Shown here piece by piece: positions 52,581 through 63,016 of a DNA stretch of 64,000 nucleotides. The position numbers and the translations under genes were made by a program. Source of the stretch: Simplicispira metamorpha (lineage in GTDB: Bacteria > Pseudomonadota > Gammaproteobacteria > Burkholderiales > Burkholderiaceae_C); assembly GCF_004341365.1 (NCBI RefSeq), contig NZ_SLXH01000018.1, positions 1 to 64,000 of the forward strand, written 5' to 3'. Each line of letters opens with the position of its first letter. Position 1 is the first letter of the stretch. The notes below the pieces were generated by a model. That model had not been told where the DNA came from, made no database searches, and saw only the letters and a list, made by a program, of their open reading frames with translations.

Positions 52581-53567
52581 ATGCAACCTATGCTGAAAAT
52601 CACTCTGGTGGCAGCTGCTGCCGCATTGGCCGCAGGCGCCCAGGCACAAAGCTTTCCTACTGCGGGTAAAAACATCACCTTGGTCGTGCCCTTCACGGCG
52701 GGCGGCCCCACCGATCGCGTGGCCCGCGACCTGGCTGAAGCGCTGCGCAAGCCACTGGGCGCCACCGTCGTGGTGGACAACACAGCGGGCGCAGGCAGCT
52801 CGATTGGCACCGCCCGCGTGGCGCGCGCCACACCCGATGGCTACACACTGCTGCTCAACCACATTGGCATGTCCACCATGCCGGCGCTCTACCGCAAACT
52901 CTCCTTCAACGTCGCCAACGATTTTGAATACCTGGGCATCATCAACGACGTGCCCATGACGCTGATTGGGCGCCCCACCCTGCCCGCCAACAACTACCAG
53001 GAGCTGCTGGCCTGGATGGGACAAAACAAGGGCGCGATCAATCTGGGCAACGCCGGGCTGGGATCGGCCTCGCACCTGTGCGGCCTGATGTTCCAAAGCG
53101 CTATCAAGACCGATATGACTGCCGTGTCTTACAAGGGCGCAGCACCCGCCATCACCGACCTGATGGGCGGCCAAATCGACCTGTTGTGCGACCAGACCAC
53201 CAACACCACGCAGCAAATCGAAACCAAAAAGGTCAAGGCCTACGCTGTGACCACCATGCAACGGCTGAGCACGCCATCACTGAAGGCGCTGCCCACGCTG
53301 GCCGAGTCGGGGCTCAAAGACTTCCAGGTCACGATCTGGCACGGTCTGTACGCACCCAAAGGCACGCCTGCCGAGGTGGTCAAGAAGATCAACGACGCAC
53401 TGAAAGTGGCGCTGAAAGACCCCGACTTCATCAAGAAGCAAGAGGGACTGGGCGCCGTGGTGGCCACCGACAAGCGCATCGAACCGGCCGAACACAAAAA
53501 GTTTGTGCAGGCAGAAATCGACAAATGGGGTGCCGTCATCAAGGCCGCAGGCACCTACGCTGACTGA
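52581..53567 (+). CDS. Bug-family periplasmic solute receptor (second copy)
   Basis: 328 residues with a signal peptide (ITLVAAAAALAAGAQAQS). Bug signatures: ITLVVPFTAGGPTDRVARDL, NTAGAGSSIGTARVARATPD, YKGAAPAITDLMGGQIDLLC, IWHGLYAPKGTPAEVVKKIN. It lacks partner TctAB genes. AAGGAACACCC precedes the ATG. It stands alone between two ABC importer clusters; the ligand is probably an organic or aromatic acid. Only distantly similar to the first Bug receptor (3501-4487). Confidence 0.93.
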   Translation: MQPMLKITLVAAAAALAAGAQAQSFPTAGKNITLVVPFTAGGPTDRVARDLAEALRKPLGATVVVDNTAGAGSSIGTARVARATPDGYTLLLNHIGMSTMPALYRKLSFNVANDFEYLGIINDVPMTLIGRPTLPANNYQELLAWMGQNKGAINLGNAGLGSASHLCGLMFQSAIKTDMTAVSYKGAAPAITDLMGGQIDLLCDQTTNTTQQIETKKVKAYAVTTMQRLSTPSLKALPTLAESGLKDFQVTIWHGLYAPKGTPAEVVKKINDALKVALKDPDFIKKQEGLGAVVATDKRIEPAEHKKFVQAEIDKWGAVIKAAGTYAD

Positions 53568-53590
53568 GGCGACACCAGCGCTACTCCAGA

Positions 53591-53661
53591 GCGGGAGCCC
53601 TCGCCGCACCACCAGCCTGCCCAGGCTGGCTGGGCCCGGCAAGGGCTCCCGCACTTTTTAT
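53591..53661 (+). terminator. Terminator between the Bug gene and the minus-strand livF
   Basis: GCGGGAGCCCT ... AGGGCTCCCGC stem with an inner CAGCC-TGCCCA-GGCTG hairpin, then ACTTTTT. It ends inside the minus-strand livF stop codon. Confidence 0.85.
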
Positions 53662-54401
53662 GTAGCCGGAGACTTGGCAGCGTGCCCCAAGCCCAGGTAA
53701 GTGTCGATGATGCGCCGATCGTGCAACAAATCGGCAGCCGGGCCAGACAATGCCACCGCCCCCATCTCCAGCACGTAGGCGCGGTCAGCCACTTGCAGCG
53801 CAGCACGGGCGTTTTGCTCGACCAGCAATACCGAGACGCCCAGCTTGCGCAACGATGCCACCACCAACAGCACTTCGCGCACGATCAACGGCGCCAGTCC
53901 CAAGGACGGCTCATCCAGCATCAGCAGACGAGGTCGGGCCATCAGGGCGCGCCCGATGGCCAGCATCTGGCGCTCGCCCCCTGACAGGGTGGACGCCATT
54001 TGTGTACGGCGCTCGCGCAGGCGCGGAAAGATATCGAACACCTCCTGCATGCGCTGCGCCTGGTCGCGCTGTCCACGCCGCCAAAGCGAGAACCCGCCCA
54101 GCAGCAGGTTGTCTTCAACAGACATCTCGCCAAACAGCTCACGCTTTTCAGGCACCAGGGCAACGCCACGGGCCACCATGGCCTCTACACTGGGGCGGAG
54201 AATACGCTCGCCGTCCAGTGCGATCGTGCCGCGCGCGGGCAACAAACCCATGGCAGCGCACAGCAGCGTGGTCTTGCCCGCGCCGTTGGGGCCGATAACG
54301 GTCACGATCTCGCCTTCATTGACCTCCAGGTGAACGCCATGGACGGCCTCCACCGTTCCATAGGAAACACACAGGTCTTGCAGTTGCAGCAACGTGCTCA
54401 T
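53658..54401 (-). CDS. livF: ABC importer ATPase, LivF type (second system)
   Basis: 247 residues. Walker A GPNGAGKTTLLC (Lys43), signature TLSGGERQMLAIGRALM, Walker B LLMLDEPSLGLAP. Its start overlaps the LivM-LivG stop by 4 bp, and it is the last gene of the second importer, transcribed away from the paa genes. Confidence 0.94.
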   Translation of the reverse strand: MSTLLQLQDLCVSYGTVEAVHGVHLEVNEGEIVTVIGPNGAGKTTLLCAAMGLLPARGTIALDGERILRPSVEAMVARGVALVPEKRELFGEMSVEDNLLLGGFSLWRRGQRDQAQRMQEVFDIFPRLRERRTQMASTLSGGERQMLAIGRALMARPRLLMLDEPSLGLAPLIVREVLLVVASLRKLGVSVLLVEQNARAALQVADRAYVLEMGAVALSGPAADLLHDRRIIDTYLGLGHAAKSPAT

Positions 54402-56296
54402 ACGGTCACCCCGCTGGCCAGATCGTCACCCCCGCCCAGATAGGCGTCCAGCACACGCTGGTTGACCTGTACCTGTGCAGGCGTCCCCTCCGCGATGACG
54501 GTGCCAAACTCCAGCACCGTGATGCGATCGGCCAGGTTCATCACAAACTCCATGTCGTGCTCCACCACCAGAATGCCCAGCCCTTCAGCGCGCAACTGCA
54601 CCAGCAGTTCGGCCAACGCGCGTTTTTCCAGATGGCGCAAACCGGCTGCGGGCTCATCCAGCAGCAACACCGCAGGCTGCGCGGCCAGTGCCCGGGCGAT
54701 CTCGACGATGCGCTGCTGCCCCAGTGCCAATGAGGCAGCAGGTACATCGGCATGCGCGCCCAGACCGCAGCGCTCAATCTGGCGCCGCGCTTCAGCCAGC
54801 AAGGCGGCCTCTTCCCCTCTATCCAGGCGCAGCATGGAGGCCAGCCAGCCGCGCCGTGCGCGGCGGTGCGCCCCCAGCGCAACGTTTTCCACCACGCTGC
54901 GCTGGCCCAGCAAACGCACATGCTGGAATGTACGACCCAGGCCCAGCGCAGCAAAAGCGCGCGATGGCAGGCCGTGCATGGATTGCCCCATCAGCCGTAT
55001 CTCGCCTTGCGTGGGGTCGTCCACGCCTGAAATCATGTTGAAAAACGTGCTCTTACCAGCGCCGTTGGGGCCAATCAGGGCATGTACCTCTGCGGCCTTG
55101 ACGTCCATAGAGACCGCATTGTTGGCCACCAGCCCTCCAAACCGCTTGGTGACTGCACTGGCTTGCAACAGCACTGTGCCTGGCGCAGGCAACGTGCGCT
55201 GCTCCAAAGACACTGCCTGGTGCAATGCAGCAGGAGCGCTGGGACGCAGCAAACGCGCTGTGAAACGTTGCAGTGTCGGCCACATGCCATCGGCAAAGCG
55301 TTGCAGTACAAAAACCATCAGCAACCCAAACACCACGACCTCAAAATTGCCACTGGTGCCCAGCAGCGAGGGCAGCAGGTCTTGCAATTTTTCCTTGAGC
55401 AACGTGATGACCGCCGCTCCCAACACAGCCCCCCAGAGGTGGCCCGCCCCCCCCACTACGGCCATGAACAGGTACTCAATACCGATGTTCAGGTTGAACG
55501 GGGTGGGGTTCACAAAACGCTGCAGGTGGGCATACAGCCAGCCAGAGATGGCCGCCATCAAAGCGGCCAGCACAAACAGCTTGATCCGATAACGGGCAGT
55601 ATCCACGCCCATGGACTCGGCCATGACGCGTCCGCCCTTGAGGGCACGGATAGCGCGGCCCTCGCGCGAATCGAGCAGGTTGTGCAGCAACCACAGCGAC
55701 ACCAGCAGCACTGCCCAGATAACGACACCCAGCGCCCGGGGTGATGCCAACGACCAGCCTGCCACGACCAAAGGTGGAACCCCCGTGATACCCGTCTGCC
55801 CCCCCAAGAACTGCATGTTGCCAAACAGGTAATACAGGCTCAGCCCCCAAGCAATCGTGCACAGCGGCAGGTAATGCCCCGACAGCTTGAGCGTCACAGA
55901 GCCCAGTGCCCACGCTACGGCAAACGTCAATGCCAGCCCCAACGCCAGGCCCACCCAAGGCAGGCTGCCCATACCAACGATGCCCCCCAATGCCTGGACG
56001 GATGTAGGTGCAGTACACACCCAGGCGGTGGCATAAGCGCCCATACCGACAAAGGCAGCTTGGCCAAAAGAGGTCATGCCACCCACACCCGTCAGCATGA
56101 CCAAACCCGCCGCCACGATCGCATACAGGCCGATATAGCTCATCACGACAATGGTGAAGTCGGGCAATGCCCCCCAGCACAGCGCAAAAATCACCACACA
56201 CGCCAGCGTCAACTGGGTGGGCGTCAGCAAGCCACGTGCGGGGGCCGGGGCCAGCGGTGCCACAGAAGGAGCGATGGGTTTAACGGGCGTACTCAT
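54398..56296 (-). CDS. Fused ABC importer permease-ATPase (LivM-LivG)
   Basis: 632 residues. Residues about 20-340 are a LivM permease ([40 protein letters not shown]). After a short linker, about 375-632 is a LivG ATPase with Walker [32 protein letters not shown] and Walker [12 protein letters not shown], ending [20 protein letters not shown]. Fusion of these partners is known in Burkholderiales importers. It overlaps both neighbours by 4 bp, so stoichiometry is fixed and translation coupled. Confidence 0.94.
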   Translation of the reverse strand: MSTPVKPIAPSVAPLAPAPARGLLTPTQLTLACVVIFALCWGALPDFTIVVMSYIGLYAIVAAGLVMLTGVGGMTSFGQAAFVGMGAYATAWVCTAPTSVQALGGIVGMGSLPWVGLALGLALTFAVAWALGSVTLKLSGHYLPLCTIAWGLSLYYLFGNMQFLGGQTGITGVPPLVVAGWSLASPRALGVVIWAVLLVSLWLLHNLLDSREGRAIRALKGGRVMAESMGVDTARYRIKLFVLAALMAAISGWLYAHLQRFVNPTPFNLNIGIEYLFMAVVGGAGHLWGAVLGAAVITLLKEKLQDLLPSLLGTSGNFEVVVFGLLMVFVLQRFADGMWPTLQRFTARLLRPSAPAALHQAVSLEQRTLPAPGTVLLQASAVTKRFGGLVANNAVSMDVKAAEVHALIGPNGAGKSTFFNMISGVDDPTQGEIRLMGQSMHGLPSRAFAALGLGRTFQHVRLLGQRSVVENVALGAHRRARRGWLASMLRLDRGEEAALLAEARRQIERCGLGAHADVPAASLALGQQRIVEIARALAAQPAVLLLDEPAAGLRHLEKRALAELLVQLRAEGLGILVVEHDMEFVMNLADRITVLEFGTVIAEGTPAQVQVNQRVLDAYLGGGDDLASGVTV

Positions 56297-57321
56297 TCTT
56301 CATCCTCCACATGGCGGCTGTTGAGGGAACGCCACCACAGCACCGGAATAATCAGCGTGAACACCAAAACCTCCTTGTATGCGCTGGCCCAGAATGAGGC
56401 GAACGCTTCCAGTTGCCCCACCAGCAGCGCACCCGCCAGTGCCAATGGGTAACTGGCCAGTCCACCCACAATCGCAGCGACAAACCCCTTGAGGCCGATC
56501 AGAAATCCGGTGTCGTAATACACCGTGGTCAACGGCGCAATCAGCAAGCCTGAAACCCCGCCAATCAGGGCGGCCAAAGCAAAGCTCACATCCCCCGACA
56601 TATCGGTGGGAATGCCCATCAACCGGGCCCCAACACGGTTGATGGCAGTAGCGCGCAGCGCCTTGCCCACCATGGAGCGCCCAAAAAACAGGAACAGCAG
56701 CAGCACCAGCACCAGCGTCACGCCCAGCACGACCAGCGACTGACCGGATACAGGAATATTGCCCAACTCAAACCGTGCCTCGGAAAAAGGCGGTGTACGC
56801 GAGCCTTCGGCGCCAAAGAACAGCAAACCCAACCCCACCAGGATGCCATGCAATGCCACCGAGACAATCAGCAAGATCAGCACCGACGCATCGGCCAGCG
56901 GACGAAATGCCAGCCGATACAGCAACGGCCCCAGTGGAGTAATCAGCACGAGCGTAACCAGGGCCTGGGCTGCCATGGAGACAGGCTTCCAGCCCAACAC
57001 CAGAACACACGCAAGCGCAGGCAAACCCACACACCAGAACAACGCCGCAGGCCAATTGACCGCTGCGCCACTCTTCCAGCGCCACGCTTCCACCACCAAT
57101 ACGGCAGTTGCCAGCACCAGCAACAGCCACAGGGTGGCGGGGGCACGCCCCGCCTGTAGCATGGCCATCGTCAATGCACCAAAGGCCACAAACTCACCCT
57201 GCGGAATGAAAATCACGCGGGTGACAGAAAACACCAGCACCAACGCCAGCGCCATCAATCCATAAATGGCGCCATTGACGATGCCGTCCTGCCCCAGCAG
57301 CAAGGCAATCTGGAAATCCAT
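56293..57321 (-). CDS. livH: ABC importer permease, LivH type (second system)
   Basis: 342 residues. [20 protein letters not shown] and [20 protein letters not shown] at the N-terminus, [20 protein letters not shown] as the ATPase-contact loop, and [20 protein letters not shown]. Slightly longer than usual, with an extra pair of helices near residues 60-115. First of three overlapping genes; the substrate-binding protein gene lies 98 bp upstream. Confidence 0.94.
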   Translation of the reverse strand: MDFQIALLLGQDGIVNGAIYGLMALALVLVFSVTRVIFIPQGEFVAFGALTMAMLQAGRAPATLWLLLVLATAVLVVEAWRWKSGAAVNWPAALFWCVGLPALACVLVLGWKPVSMAAQALVTLVLITPLGPLLYRLAFRPLADASVLILLIVSVALHGILVGLGLLFFGAEGSRTPPFSEARFELGNIPVSGQSLVVLGVTLVLVLLLFLFFGRSMVGKALRATAINRVGARLMGIPTDMSGDVSFALAALIGGVSGLLIAPLTTVYYDTGFLIGLKGFVAAIVGGLASYPLALAGALLVGQLEAFASFWASAYKEVLVFTLIIPVLWWRSLNSRHVEDEE

Positions 57322-57418
57322 GTTCGACTTTCTGTGAAGTGCCCGGCGCAGCTAGGCACACCTGCGACCTGGCCAGCAGGCAACGCAGGTGATGCCCTAT
57401 ACACCGGGCGGGTCAGTC

Positions 57419-58573
57419 TCAGGGCTGGTATTTCCAGGCGCCGTTTTCGATCTTCACCATCACGCGGGCGCGCTGATCAAGGCCCAGATGGTCATTGGCA
57501 GACATACTGAAAATGCCGTGCGCACCCGGAACTTCCTTGAGTTGCTCGAGTGCATCACGCAGGGCGGCACGGAACTCGGGCGTACCGGGCTGTGCTTTCT
57601 TCAGGGCCGCAGGAACAGCAGCGGACATCAGTACGCCAGCGTCCCAGCCATGGGCGCCAAAAGTAGAAACGCTGCCTTTGCCATAGGCCGCTTCATAAGC
57701 GGTCACGTAGGCACTGGCCGATTTGCGCACCGGATGGGTGGCAGGCAACTGCATAGCCACCAGCACCGGGCCTGCGGGCAGGAAAGTGCCCTCCACATCC
57801 TTGCCCCCCACACGCAGGAAGTCAGCGTTCGCCACCCCGTGGGTCTGATAGAACTTGCCGGCGTAGCCCCGCTCCTTGAGCGTTTTTTGTGGCAAGGCAG
57901 CTGGGGTGCCCGAACCCGCAATCAGCACAGCATCGGGCTTGGCTGAGACCATCTTCAGGGCCTGCCCGGTCACGGAAGTATCGGTGCGGTTGTAGCGCTC
58001 ATTGGCTACGATTTGCAGATTCTTGAGGGCCGCAGCCTTGCTGAATTCCTGGTACCAGCCTTCGCCATAGGCATCAGAGAAACCAATGAAAGCCACCGTT
58101 TTCACACCCGAAGCAGCCATGTGCTCCACAATGGCCAAAGACATCATGATGTCGTTTTGCGGCGTCTTGAAAACCCATTTTTTCTTGTCATCCATGGGCT
58201 CAACAATGCGTGCCGAGGCGGCCATGGAGATCATCGGCGTCTTGGCTTCCGATACCACATCGATCATGGCCAGCGAGTTGGGCGTGGTACTGGAGCCCAG
58301 AATCACGTCCACCTTGCTCTCACTGATGAGTTTTCGCGTGTTCCCCACCGCTGCGGTGGTGTCAGAGGCATCGTCCAGTACGATGTAATTGACCTTCTGC
58401 CCGGCAATGGTGCGGGGCATCAAGGCAATGGTGTTTTTCTCTGGGATGCCCAGCGAGGCGGCAGGGCCTGTGGCCGACACGGTAACGCCTACTGTGATGT
58501 CTGCCAAGGCGGTGCCGCTGGCAGCCAGCAGGGCCGCGGCCAACAGGGCGATGGGGGTCAGGCTTTTTTTCAT
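57419..58573 (-). CDS. ABC importer substrate-binding protein (second system)
   Basis: 384 residues with a signal peptide (IALLAAALLAASGTALADIT). Peripla_BP_6 fold: VGVTVSATGPAASLGIPEKN, KVDVILGSSTTPNSLAMIDV, GYAGKFYQTHGVANADFLRV and near the end FSMSANDHLGLDQRARVMVK. The last segment closely parallels the partial protein at the right edge (NMSATDHMGLNLSAFRMLEV), so they are paralogs. CTCAAGGAGACAAACC precedes the start. Probably binds the substrate of LivH-LivMG-LivF; an aromatic acid is plausible given the paa neighbours. Confidence 0.92.
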   Translation of the reverse strand: MKKSLTPIALLAAALLAASGTALADITVGVTVSATGPAASLGIPEKNTIALMPRTIAGQKVNYIVLDDASDTTAAVGNTRKLISESKVDVILGSSTTPNSLAMIDVVSEAKTPMISMAASARIVEPMDDKKKWVFKTPQNDIMMSLAIVEHMAASGVKTVAFIGFSDAYGEGWYQEFSKAAALKNLQIVANERYNRTDTSVTGQALKMVSAKPDAVLIAGSGTPAALPQKTLKERGYAGKFYQTHGVANADFLRVGGKDVEGTFLPAGPVLVAMQLPATHPVRKSASAYVTAYEAAYGKGSVSTFGAHGWDAGVLMSAAVPAALKKAQPGTPEFRAALRDALEQLKEVPGAHGIFSMSANDHLGLDQRARVMVKIENGAWKYQP

Positions 58574-58754
58574 GGTTTGTCTCCTTGAGGATGGTTTTAT
58601 AGAAAAGTCAACGCGGCGAAAAAAGCAGCGTGAATGGGTGCTCCCCTGCACCCGCGCACATCGTAGTCAATGTGCAGTGATGTTGCCCCTGTTTTGCACA
58701 GGTCTGGACGCTATCTGAAAAAATACCGCGAAAGTCCCTGGTGCCAGCAGCAGG

Positions 58755-59080
58755 CTATTGCAGACCTGATGATGCATCCGGACTACCAAAGATTAATCTC
58801 TCAATCACGGCTGCGTCGGTAGTCAAGGTTTCGCCAGACGAAGGCGCGCTGGGCAATCCCACTGCTACAGCAGAACAACGAATTTTCTGGCGCAGCCACC
58901 ACCCGCAGATGTCTTGCGCTGACGACACAGAATGCCGAACGGAAGCATCGGCACCGTACATGCCCGACTCCGTTCTCAATGCCTGCCAAATAGGCAACGA
59001 TGGCAGAGATCAAGCCCTATGCATCTACGGCAATACGTTGCTTGCGCCTTTTGACGTCCTTGCCTGCGTCAGAACAGCGC
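58755..59080 (-). pseudogene. Decayed IS5-type transposase remnant
   Basis: On the minus strand one frame reads SDAGKDVKRRKQRIAVDA, a stop, GLISAIVAYLAGIENGVG, then after about 40 unrelated residues IAQRAFVWRNLDYRRSRD, a stop, and ERL. These match IS5 transposase blocks (DAGKKVKGRKRHIxVDTxGL and VERTFAWLxRxRRLxKDYERL) with two stops and a lost middle. The rest of the 640-bp gap 58574-59213 shows nothing I can name; a plus-strand open frame here is spurious. Confidence 0.7.
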
Positions 59081-59213
59081 TATCACCTTACCTTGGACAG
59101 CAGCGCCACTGGCAACCGCCGGTTGTGAGAAATGTTCTGCTAACTTATCAGTACTTGGCTGCATTGTTTCAAACAGCCTCTCAAATCCCGGCGCCGTTCA
59201 TGCAGGTGGTGGA

Positions 59214-60302
59214 TCAGCGCTCGTCAAAACTGATGGTGAGTTGCTCGCTGGTAGGGCGGGCTTGGCAGCTCAACACAAAGCCTTGGGCGATTTCATCAGC
59301 TTCTAGGGTGTAGTTTTTGTCCATCGTGACCGAACCACACAACACCTTGGCACGGCAGGTGCAGCACACACCGGCCTTGCACGAGAACGATAGATCCAGA
59401 CCAGCGTCCAGCCCCACGTCCAGCACCCGCTCGGAGGAAGCCATCGTCATGTGGTGCTCTGTGCCATCCACCACGATCGTCAGTTGCACGGTGCGCGCTG
59501 CCGACGCCTTGGGCGCATCAATGCTCACCACTTGGGCACCGGCAGGGGCACCGGCACTAAAGCGCTCGCTGTAAACGCGGTTGGCGGGCACGCCGGCATC
59601 TACCAATGCTTTTTCTACCGCATCCATCATCGGCTCAGGGCCACAGATAAACACTTCGTCCATGCTCTTGACGGGCAAGAAGGTGTCAATCAGGGCGCGC
59701 ACCTTGTCGCCATTGATCAAGCCTTGCAGCAAGTCCACTTCTTGGGCTTGGCTGGACAAAATGTGGATCATGGTGAAGCGGCCAGCGAACCGATCCTTCA
59801 GGTCTTGCAACGCTTCGTTGAACATGACGGTTGCCATGTTCCGATTGCCATATACCAGCGTGAACTTGGACTCTGGTTGCTCTTCCAGCGTGGTGGCGGC
59901 AATCGACAGAACCGGGGTAATACCCGAACCACCGGCGAAACCCACGCGGTGCAGAGCACGCTGCTTTTTCACCACAAATCGGCCATCGGGAGGCATCACG
60001 CTCAGCGCATCACCGGCCTTGACAGCAGTGGTGGCCCAATTGGAAAACAAGCCATTTTCTACCGCACGGATACCCACTTCAATTTCGCCTTGCCGGGTCA
60101 GACGGCTGCGAGGACTGCTAATGGAGTAGTTGCGGCGCACGTCTTGGCCGTTGATGGTGGCGCGCAGCGTCAGAAACTGGCCTGGCTCAAAGGCGAAGGC
60201 TTCGCGCAGGTTGGCCGGAATGTCAAAAGTGATGGCCACCGCGCCAGCCGCTTCCGGGCTGACGCGCTTGACTTTGAGTTCATGGAAATGGGGGGCAGAC
60301 AT
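59214..60302 (-). CDS. paaE: Phenylacetyl-CoA epoxidase reductase subunit PaaE
   Basis: 362 residues. A ferredoxin-NADP-reductase part (about 1-230: VRRNYSISSPRS for FAD, AGGSGITPVLSIA and FICGPEPMMD for NADPH) is joined to a C-terminal 2Fe-2S domain (CKAGVCCTCRAKVLCG, later Cys in VLSCQARP). It passes electrons from NADPH to the PaaA diiron centre of the PaaABC(D)E epoxidase. The ATG at 60302 begins the conserved N-terminus. Last paa gene on this strand; the decayed transposase lies beyond it. Confidence 0.95.
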   Translation of the reverse strand: MSAPHFHELKVKRVSPEAAGAVAITFDIPANLREAFAFEPGQFLTLRATINGQDVRRNYSISSPRSRLTRQGEIEVGIRAVENGLFSNWATTAVKAGDALSVMPPDGRFVVKKQRALHRVGFAGGSGITPVLSIAATTLEEQPESKFTLVYGNRNMATVMFNEALQDLKDRFAGRFTMIHILSSQAQEVDLLQGLINGDKVRALIDTFLPVKSMDEVFICGPEPMMDAVEKALVDAGVPANRVYSERFSAGAPAGAQVVSIDAPKASAARTVQLTIVVDGTEHHMTMASSERVLDVGLDAGLDLSFSCKAGVCCTCRAKVLCGSVTMDKNYTLEADEIAQGFVLSCQARPTSEQLTISFDER

Positions 60303-60336
60303 GCTGGCGTTTCCGGTAATGGCGTTGATAACGCCG

Positions 60337-60873
60337 TCAATACGGCTTAAAGTAATCGAAAGGTTCCTGGCAATCCAGGCATTTGTAGAGCGCCTTGCAC
60401 GCCGTGGAGCCAAAATGCGAGGATTCGACGGTATGGCTGGAGCCACAGTGCGGGCAAGGTACCGCCGGTTCTGGCTCGGCGGCACCGCGCACAAAGCGCA
60501 GCACGCTCTCACCGGTTTCACGGCCTTTGGCACAGTGTTGACCAGGGGGCGCGATGCCGTAGGCACGCAACTTTTCTTTGGCAATATCGGTCATCCAGTC
60601 GGTAGTCCAAGCCGGGGCCAATTGCGTGACCACCTTGGCCTGCAAGCCAACGGCTTGCAGGGTGGTGTACACATCATCCTCAATCTGGCCCATCGCTGGA
60701 CAACCGCTGTAGGTGGGGGTGATGACCACCTCCAACCCGTCGGCGCCCTGGCGCACATCGCGCAGAATGCCCAGTTCGCGCAACGAGACCACCGGGATTT
60801 CCGGATCGGCCAAGGCTTCCAGGGCAGCCCAGGCTGCCTGTATGGCGTCCGCAGGAGCGACAACGGTATTCAT
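60337..60873 (-). CDS. paaD: Phenylacetyl-CoA epoxidase assembly protein PaaD
   Basis: 178 residues. N-terminal MIP18/DUF59-like domain (ALADPEIPVVSLRELGILRD, VVITPTYSGCPAMGQIEDDV) and a C-terminal zinc-ribbon-like segment with CPHCGS and CLDCQ cysteine pairs. PaaD is thought to help mature the iron centres. The ATG at 60873 is preferred; a TTG at 60885 would overlap the paaC stop. 34 bp before paaE. Confidence 0.95.
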   Translation of the reverse strand: MNTVVAPADAIQAAWAALEALADPEIPVVSLRELGILRDVRQGADGLEVVITPTYSGCPAMGQIEDDVYTTLQAVGLQAKVVTQLAPAWTTDWMTDIAKEKLRAYGIAPPGQHCAKGRETGESVLRFVRGAAEPEPAVPCPHCGSSHTVESSHFGSTACKALYKCLDCQEPFDYFKPY

Positions 60874-60878
60874 GGTGC

Positions 60879-61661
60879 TTACCAAGTAGCGTTGGGGTGA
60901 GCGCGGGCCAGACTTTGCATCTCGGTAAGCAAAAAGCCCAGATGCTCAGAATGCAAACCGTGTTTGCCTTGGGTGATATAGCCTTCGAACTGGGGGCGCA
61001 CCAGGGTGGCCTCAGCCAGTGCGTCGTCCACCAACGCATCCCACTGTGCGCGCAGGCTGGCCACGCTCACGCCCACACCGGCGGCCACGGCAGCGCTTTC
61101 AATGTTGCTGTCCGTCCAGAACTCTTCGGTGTAAGGCATCAGGTGGTTCAGCGACGCTTGCACGCGGGCGTGTGACTCATCCGTACCATCGCCCAGACGG
61201 ATCAGCCAGTCGCGCGAGTGACGCAGGTGGTAGCGCACCTCTTTGAGCGATTTGGCAGCAATAGCAGCCAGTTGCTCATCTTTGGACTGCTGCAAGGCCT
61301 CCCAGACCAGCACCATCAAAGCGCTGTAGAGGAAGTTGCGCACGATGGTGGTGCCATAGTCCATATCAGACTTGGCATAACCCACCAAGGCGCTGCGGTG
61401 CGGCAGTTCCAGCAAGGTGTAGTTGCGAAAATCCGGCACGTCGCGGAAGTAGGCCAGCTTGTCTTCGGTGGTATCGCCACCCAAGGCCACAGCGGCTTGC
61501 TGGTACAGCAGACGAGCCTGACCAATCAAATCAAGGCTGACGTTGGCCAGCGCAATGTCTTCTTCGATCACGGGGCCGTGGCCACACCATTCGGCGTTGC
61601 GCTGGCCCAGCACCACGGCATTGTCTGCCAGGTGCAACAGGTAGTTGGCGGTTGCGCTCAT
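60879..61661 (-). CDS. paaC: Phenylacetyl-CoA epoxidase structural subunit PaaC
   Basis: 260 residues. Ferritin-like helical protein: HLADNAVVLGQRNAEWCGHG, EEDIALANVSLDLIGQARLL, EVRYHLRHSRDWLIRLGDGT. PaaC is the inactive partner that pairs with PaaA in the A2C2 core. It starts 2 bp after the paaB stop in transcription order. Normal length. Confidence 0.96.
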   Translation of the reverse strand: MSATANYLLHLADNAVVLGQRNAEWCGHGPVIEEDIALANVSLDLIGQARLLYQQAAVALGGDTTEDKLAYFRDVPDFRNYTLLELPHRSALVGYAKSDMDYGTTIVRNFLYSALMVLVWEALQQSKDEQLAAIAAKSLKEVRYHLRHSRDWLIRLGDGTDESHARVQASLNHLMPYTEEFWTDSNIESAAVAAGVGVSVASLRAQWDALVDDALAEATLVRPQFEGYITQGKHGLHSEHLGFLLTEMQSLARAHPNATW

Positions 61662-61663
61662 GA

Positions 61664-61960
61664 TTACATGTGCCCCACTTCTTCGGGAATTTCGTAGAAG
61701 GTGGGGTGACGGTAGATTTTGTCTGCCGCTGGATCGAACAACTCGCCCTTGTCATCAGGATTGCTGGCGGTAATTTGCGCCGAAGGAATCACCCAGATGC
61801 TCACGCCTTCCTGGCGACGGGTGTACACGTCGCGAGCCATTTGCAGCGCGTGCTGCGCATCCGAGGCGTGCAGGCTACCGCAGTGCTTGTGATCCAAGCC
61901 TTGCTTGCTGCGAACAAAAACTTCCCACAGGGGCCAATCTTTCAGTGCAGGGGTGCTCAT
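61664..61960 (-). CDS. paaB: Phenylacetyl-CoA epoxidase subunit PaaB
   Basis: 98 residues, full length. [59 protein letters not shown]. PaaB bridges PaaAC dimers in the complex. It overlaps the paaA stop by 4 bp (ATGA). Confidence 0.96.
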   Translation of the reverse strand: MSTPALKDWPLWEVFVRSKQGLDHKHCGSLHASDAQHALQMARDVYTRRQEGVSIWVIPSAQITASNPDDKGELFDPAADKIYRHPTFYEIPEEVGHM

Positions 61961-62970
61961 GCTGCTTCCTTCATTGCGCGTTGTTGCTGTTTACGGGCGT
62001 GGGCCTGGGCTGCATCACGCACCCATTGGCCGTCGTTGTGCGCTTTCACGCGGGTCGAGAGACGCTCTTTGTTGCACGGGCCGTGTCCGTTCACCGTGGT
62101 CCAAAACTCATCCCAATCGATCTGGCCGTGGTCGTAATGACCACGTTCTTCGTTCCACTTCAGGTCGGGGTCAGGCAACGTGATGCCCAACACCTTGGCC
62201 TGCGGCACGGTGGCATCAATGAACTTCTGGCGCAGGTCGTCGTTGGAGACGCGCTTGATGCCCCAGCGCATCCCTTGGGCGCTGTGCGGACTGTCGGTAT
62301 CGGGTGGACCAAACATGGCCAGGCACTTCCACCACCAGCGGTTGACGGCGTCTTGCACCATCGCTTTTTGCTCGTCCGTTCCACGCATCATCACCAGCAG
62401 GGCTTCATAGCCTTGGCGCTGGTGAAAAGACTCTTCCTTGCAAACGCGGATCATGGCGCGGGCATAAGGGCCGTAAGAGCAGCGGCACAGTGGCACCTGG
62501 TTCATGATGGCAGCGCCATCAACCAGCCAACCGATCACGCCGATGTCGGCCCAGTTGAGCGTGGGGTAGTTGAAGATGGAGCTGTACTTGGCTTTGCCGC
62601 TGTGTAAGGCTTCAAGCATCTGGTCACGGCTGGTACCCAACGTTTCGGCAGCGCTGTACAGATACAGGCCATGGCCGCCTTCATCTTGCACCTTGGCAAT
62701 CAGAATGGCTTTGCGCTTCAAGCTGGGGGCGCGGCTGATCCAGTTGCCTTCGGGCAGCATGCCCACGATTTCGCTGTGGGCGTGCTGGCTGATCTGGCGC
62801 ACCAGCGTTTTGCGGTAAGCGTCAGGCATCCAATCTTGTGGCTCAATGCGGCCATCGGCATCGATGCGGGCATCGAACTTCGCCATCAACTCTGGCGGTT
62901 CGACAGCCGCCACGGCCTTGATGTGTTTTTGGCCGGTGTCATCCGGCACACTGAACGATTGCGTGTACAT
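61957..62970 (-). CDS. paaA: Phenylacetyl-CoA epoxidase catalytic subunit PaaA
   Basis: 337 residues. Diiron oxygenase: the iron ligands fall in [18 protein letters not shown] and [16 protein letters not shown] (two ExxH motifs). It forms the ring-1,2-epoxide of phenylacetyl-CoA with O2. CAAGGAGTAATCGCC precedes the ATG at 62970. It comes second after an enoyl-CoA hydratase gene, 46 bp upstream, and before paaB. Confidence 0.97.
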   Translation of the reverse strand: MYTQSFSVPDDTGQKHIKAVAAVEPPELMAKFDARIDADGRIEPQDWMPDAYRKTLVRQISQHAHSEIVGMLPEGNWISRAPSLKRKAILIAKVQDEGGHGLYLYSAAETLGTSRDQMLEALHSGKAKYSSIFNYPTLNWADIGVIGWLVDGAAIMNQVPLCRCSYGPYARAMIRVCKEESFHQRQGYEALLVMMRGTDEQKAMVQDAVNRWWWKCLAMFGPPDTDSPHSAQGMRWGIKRVSNDDLRQKFIDATVPQAKVLGITLPDPDLKWNEERGHYDHGQIDWDEFWTTVNGHGPCNKERLSTRVKAHNDGQWVRDAAQAHARKQQQRAMKEAA

Positions 62971-63016
62971 GGCGATTACTCCTTGAAGGTTGAGGCCAAT
63001 ACGGTGGAGGGAAAAA

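Noticed and set aside
58741-59313. 190-codon plus-strand frame between the binding protein and paaE
   Set aside because: Runs into paaE on the opposite strand and lies over the decayed transposase; no ribosome site.
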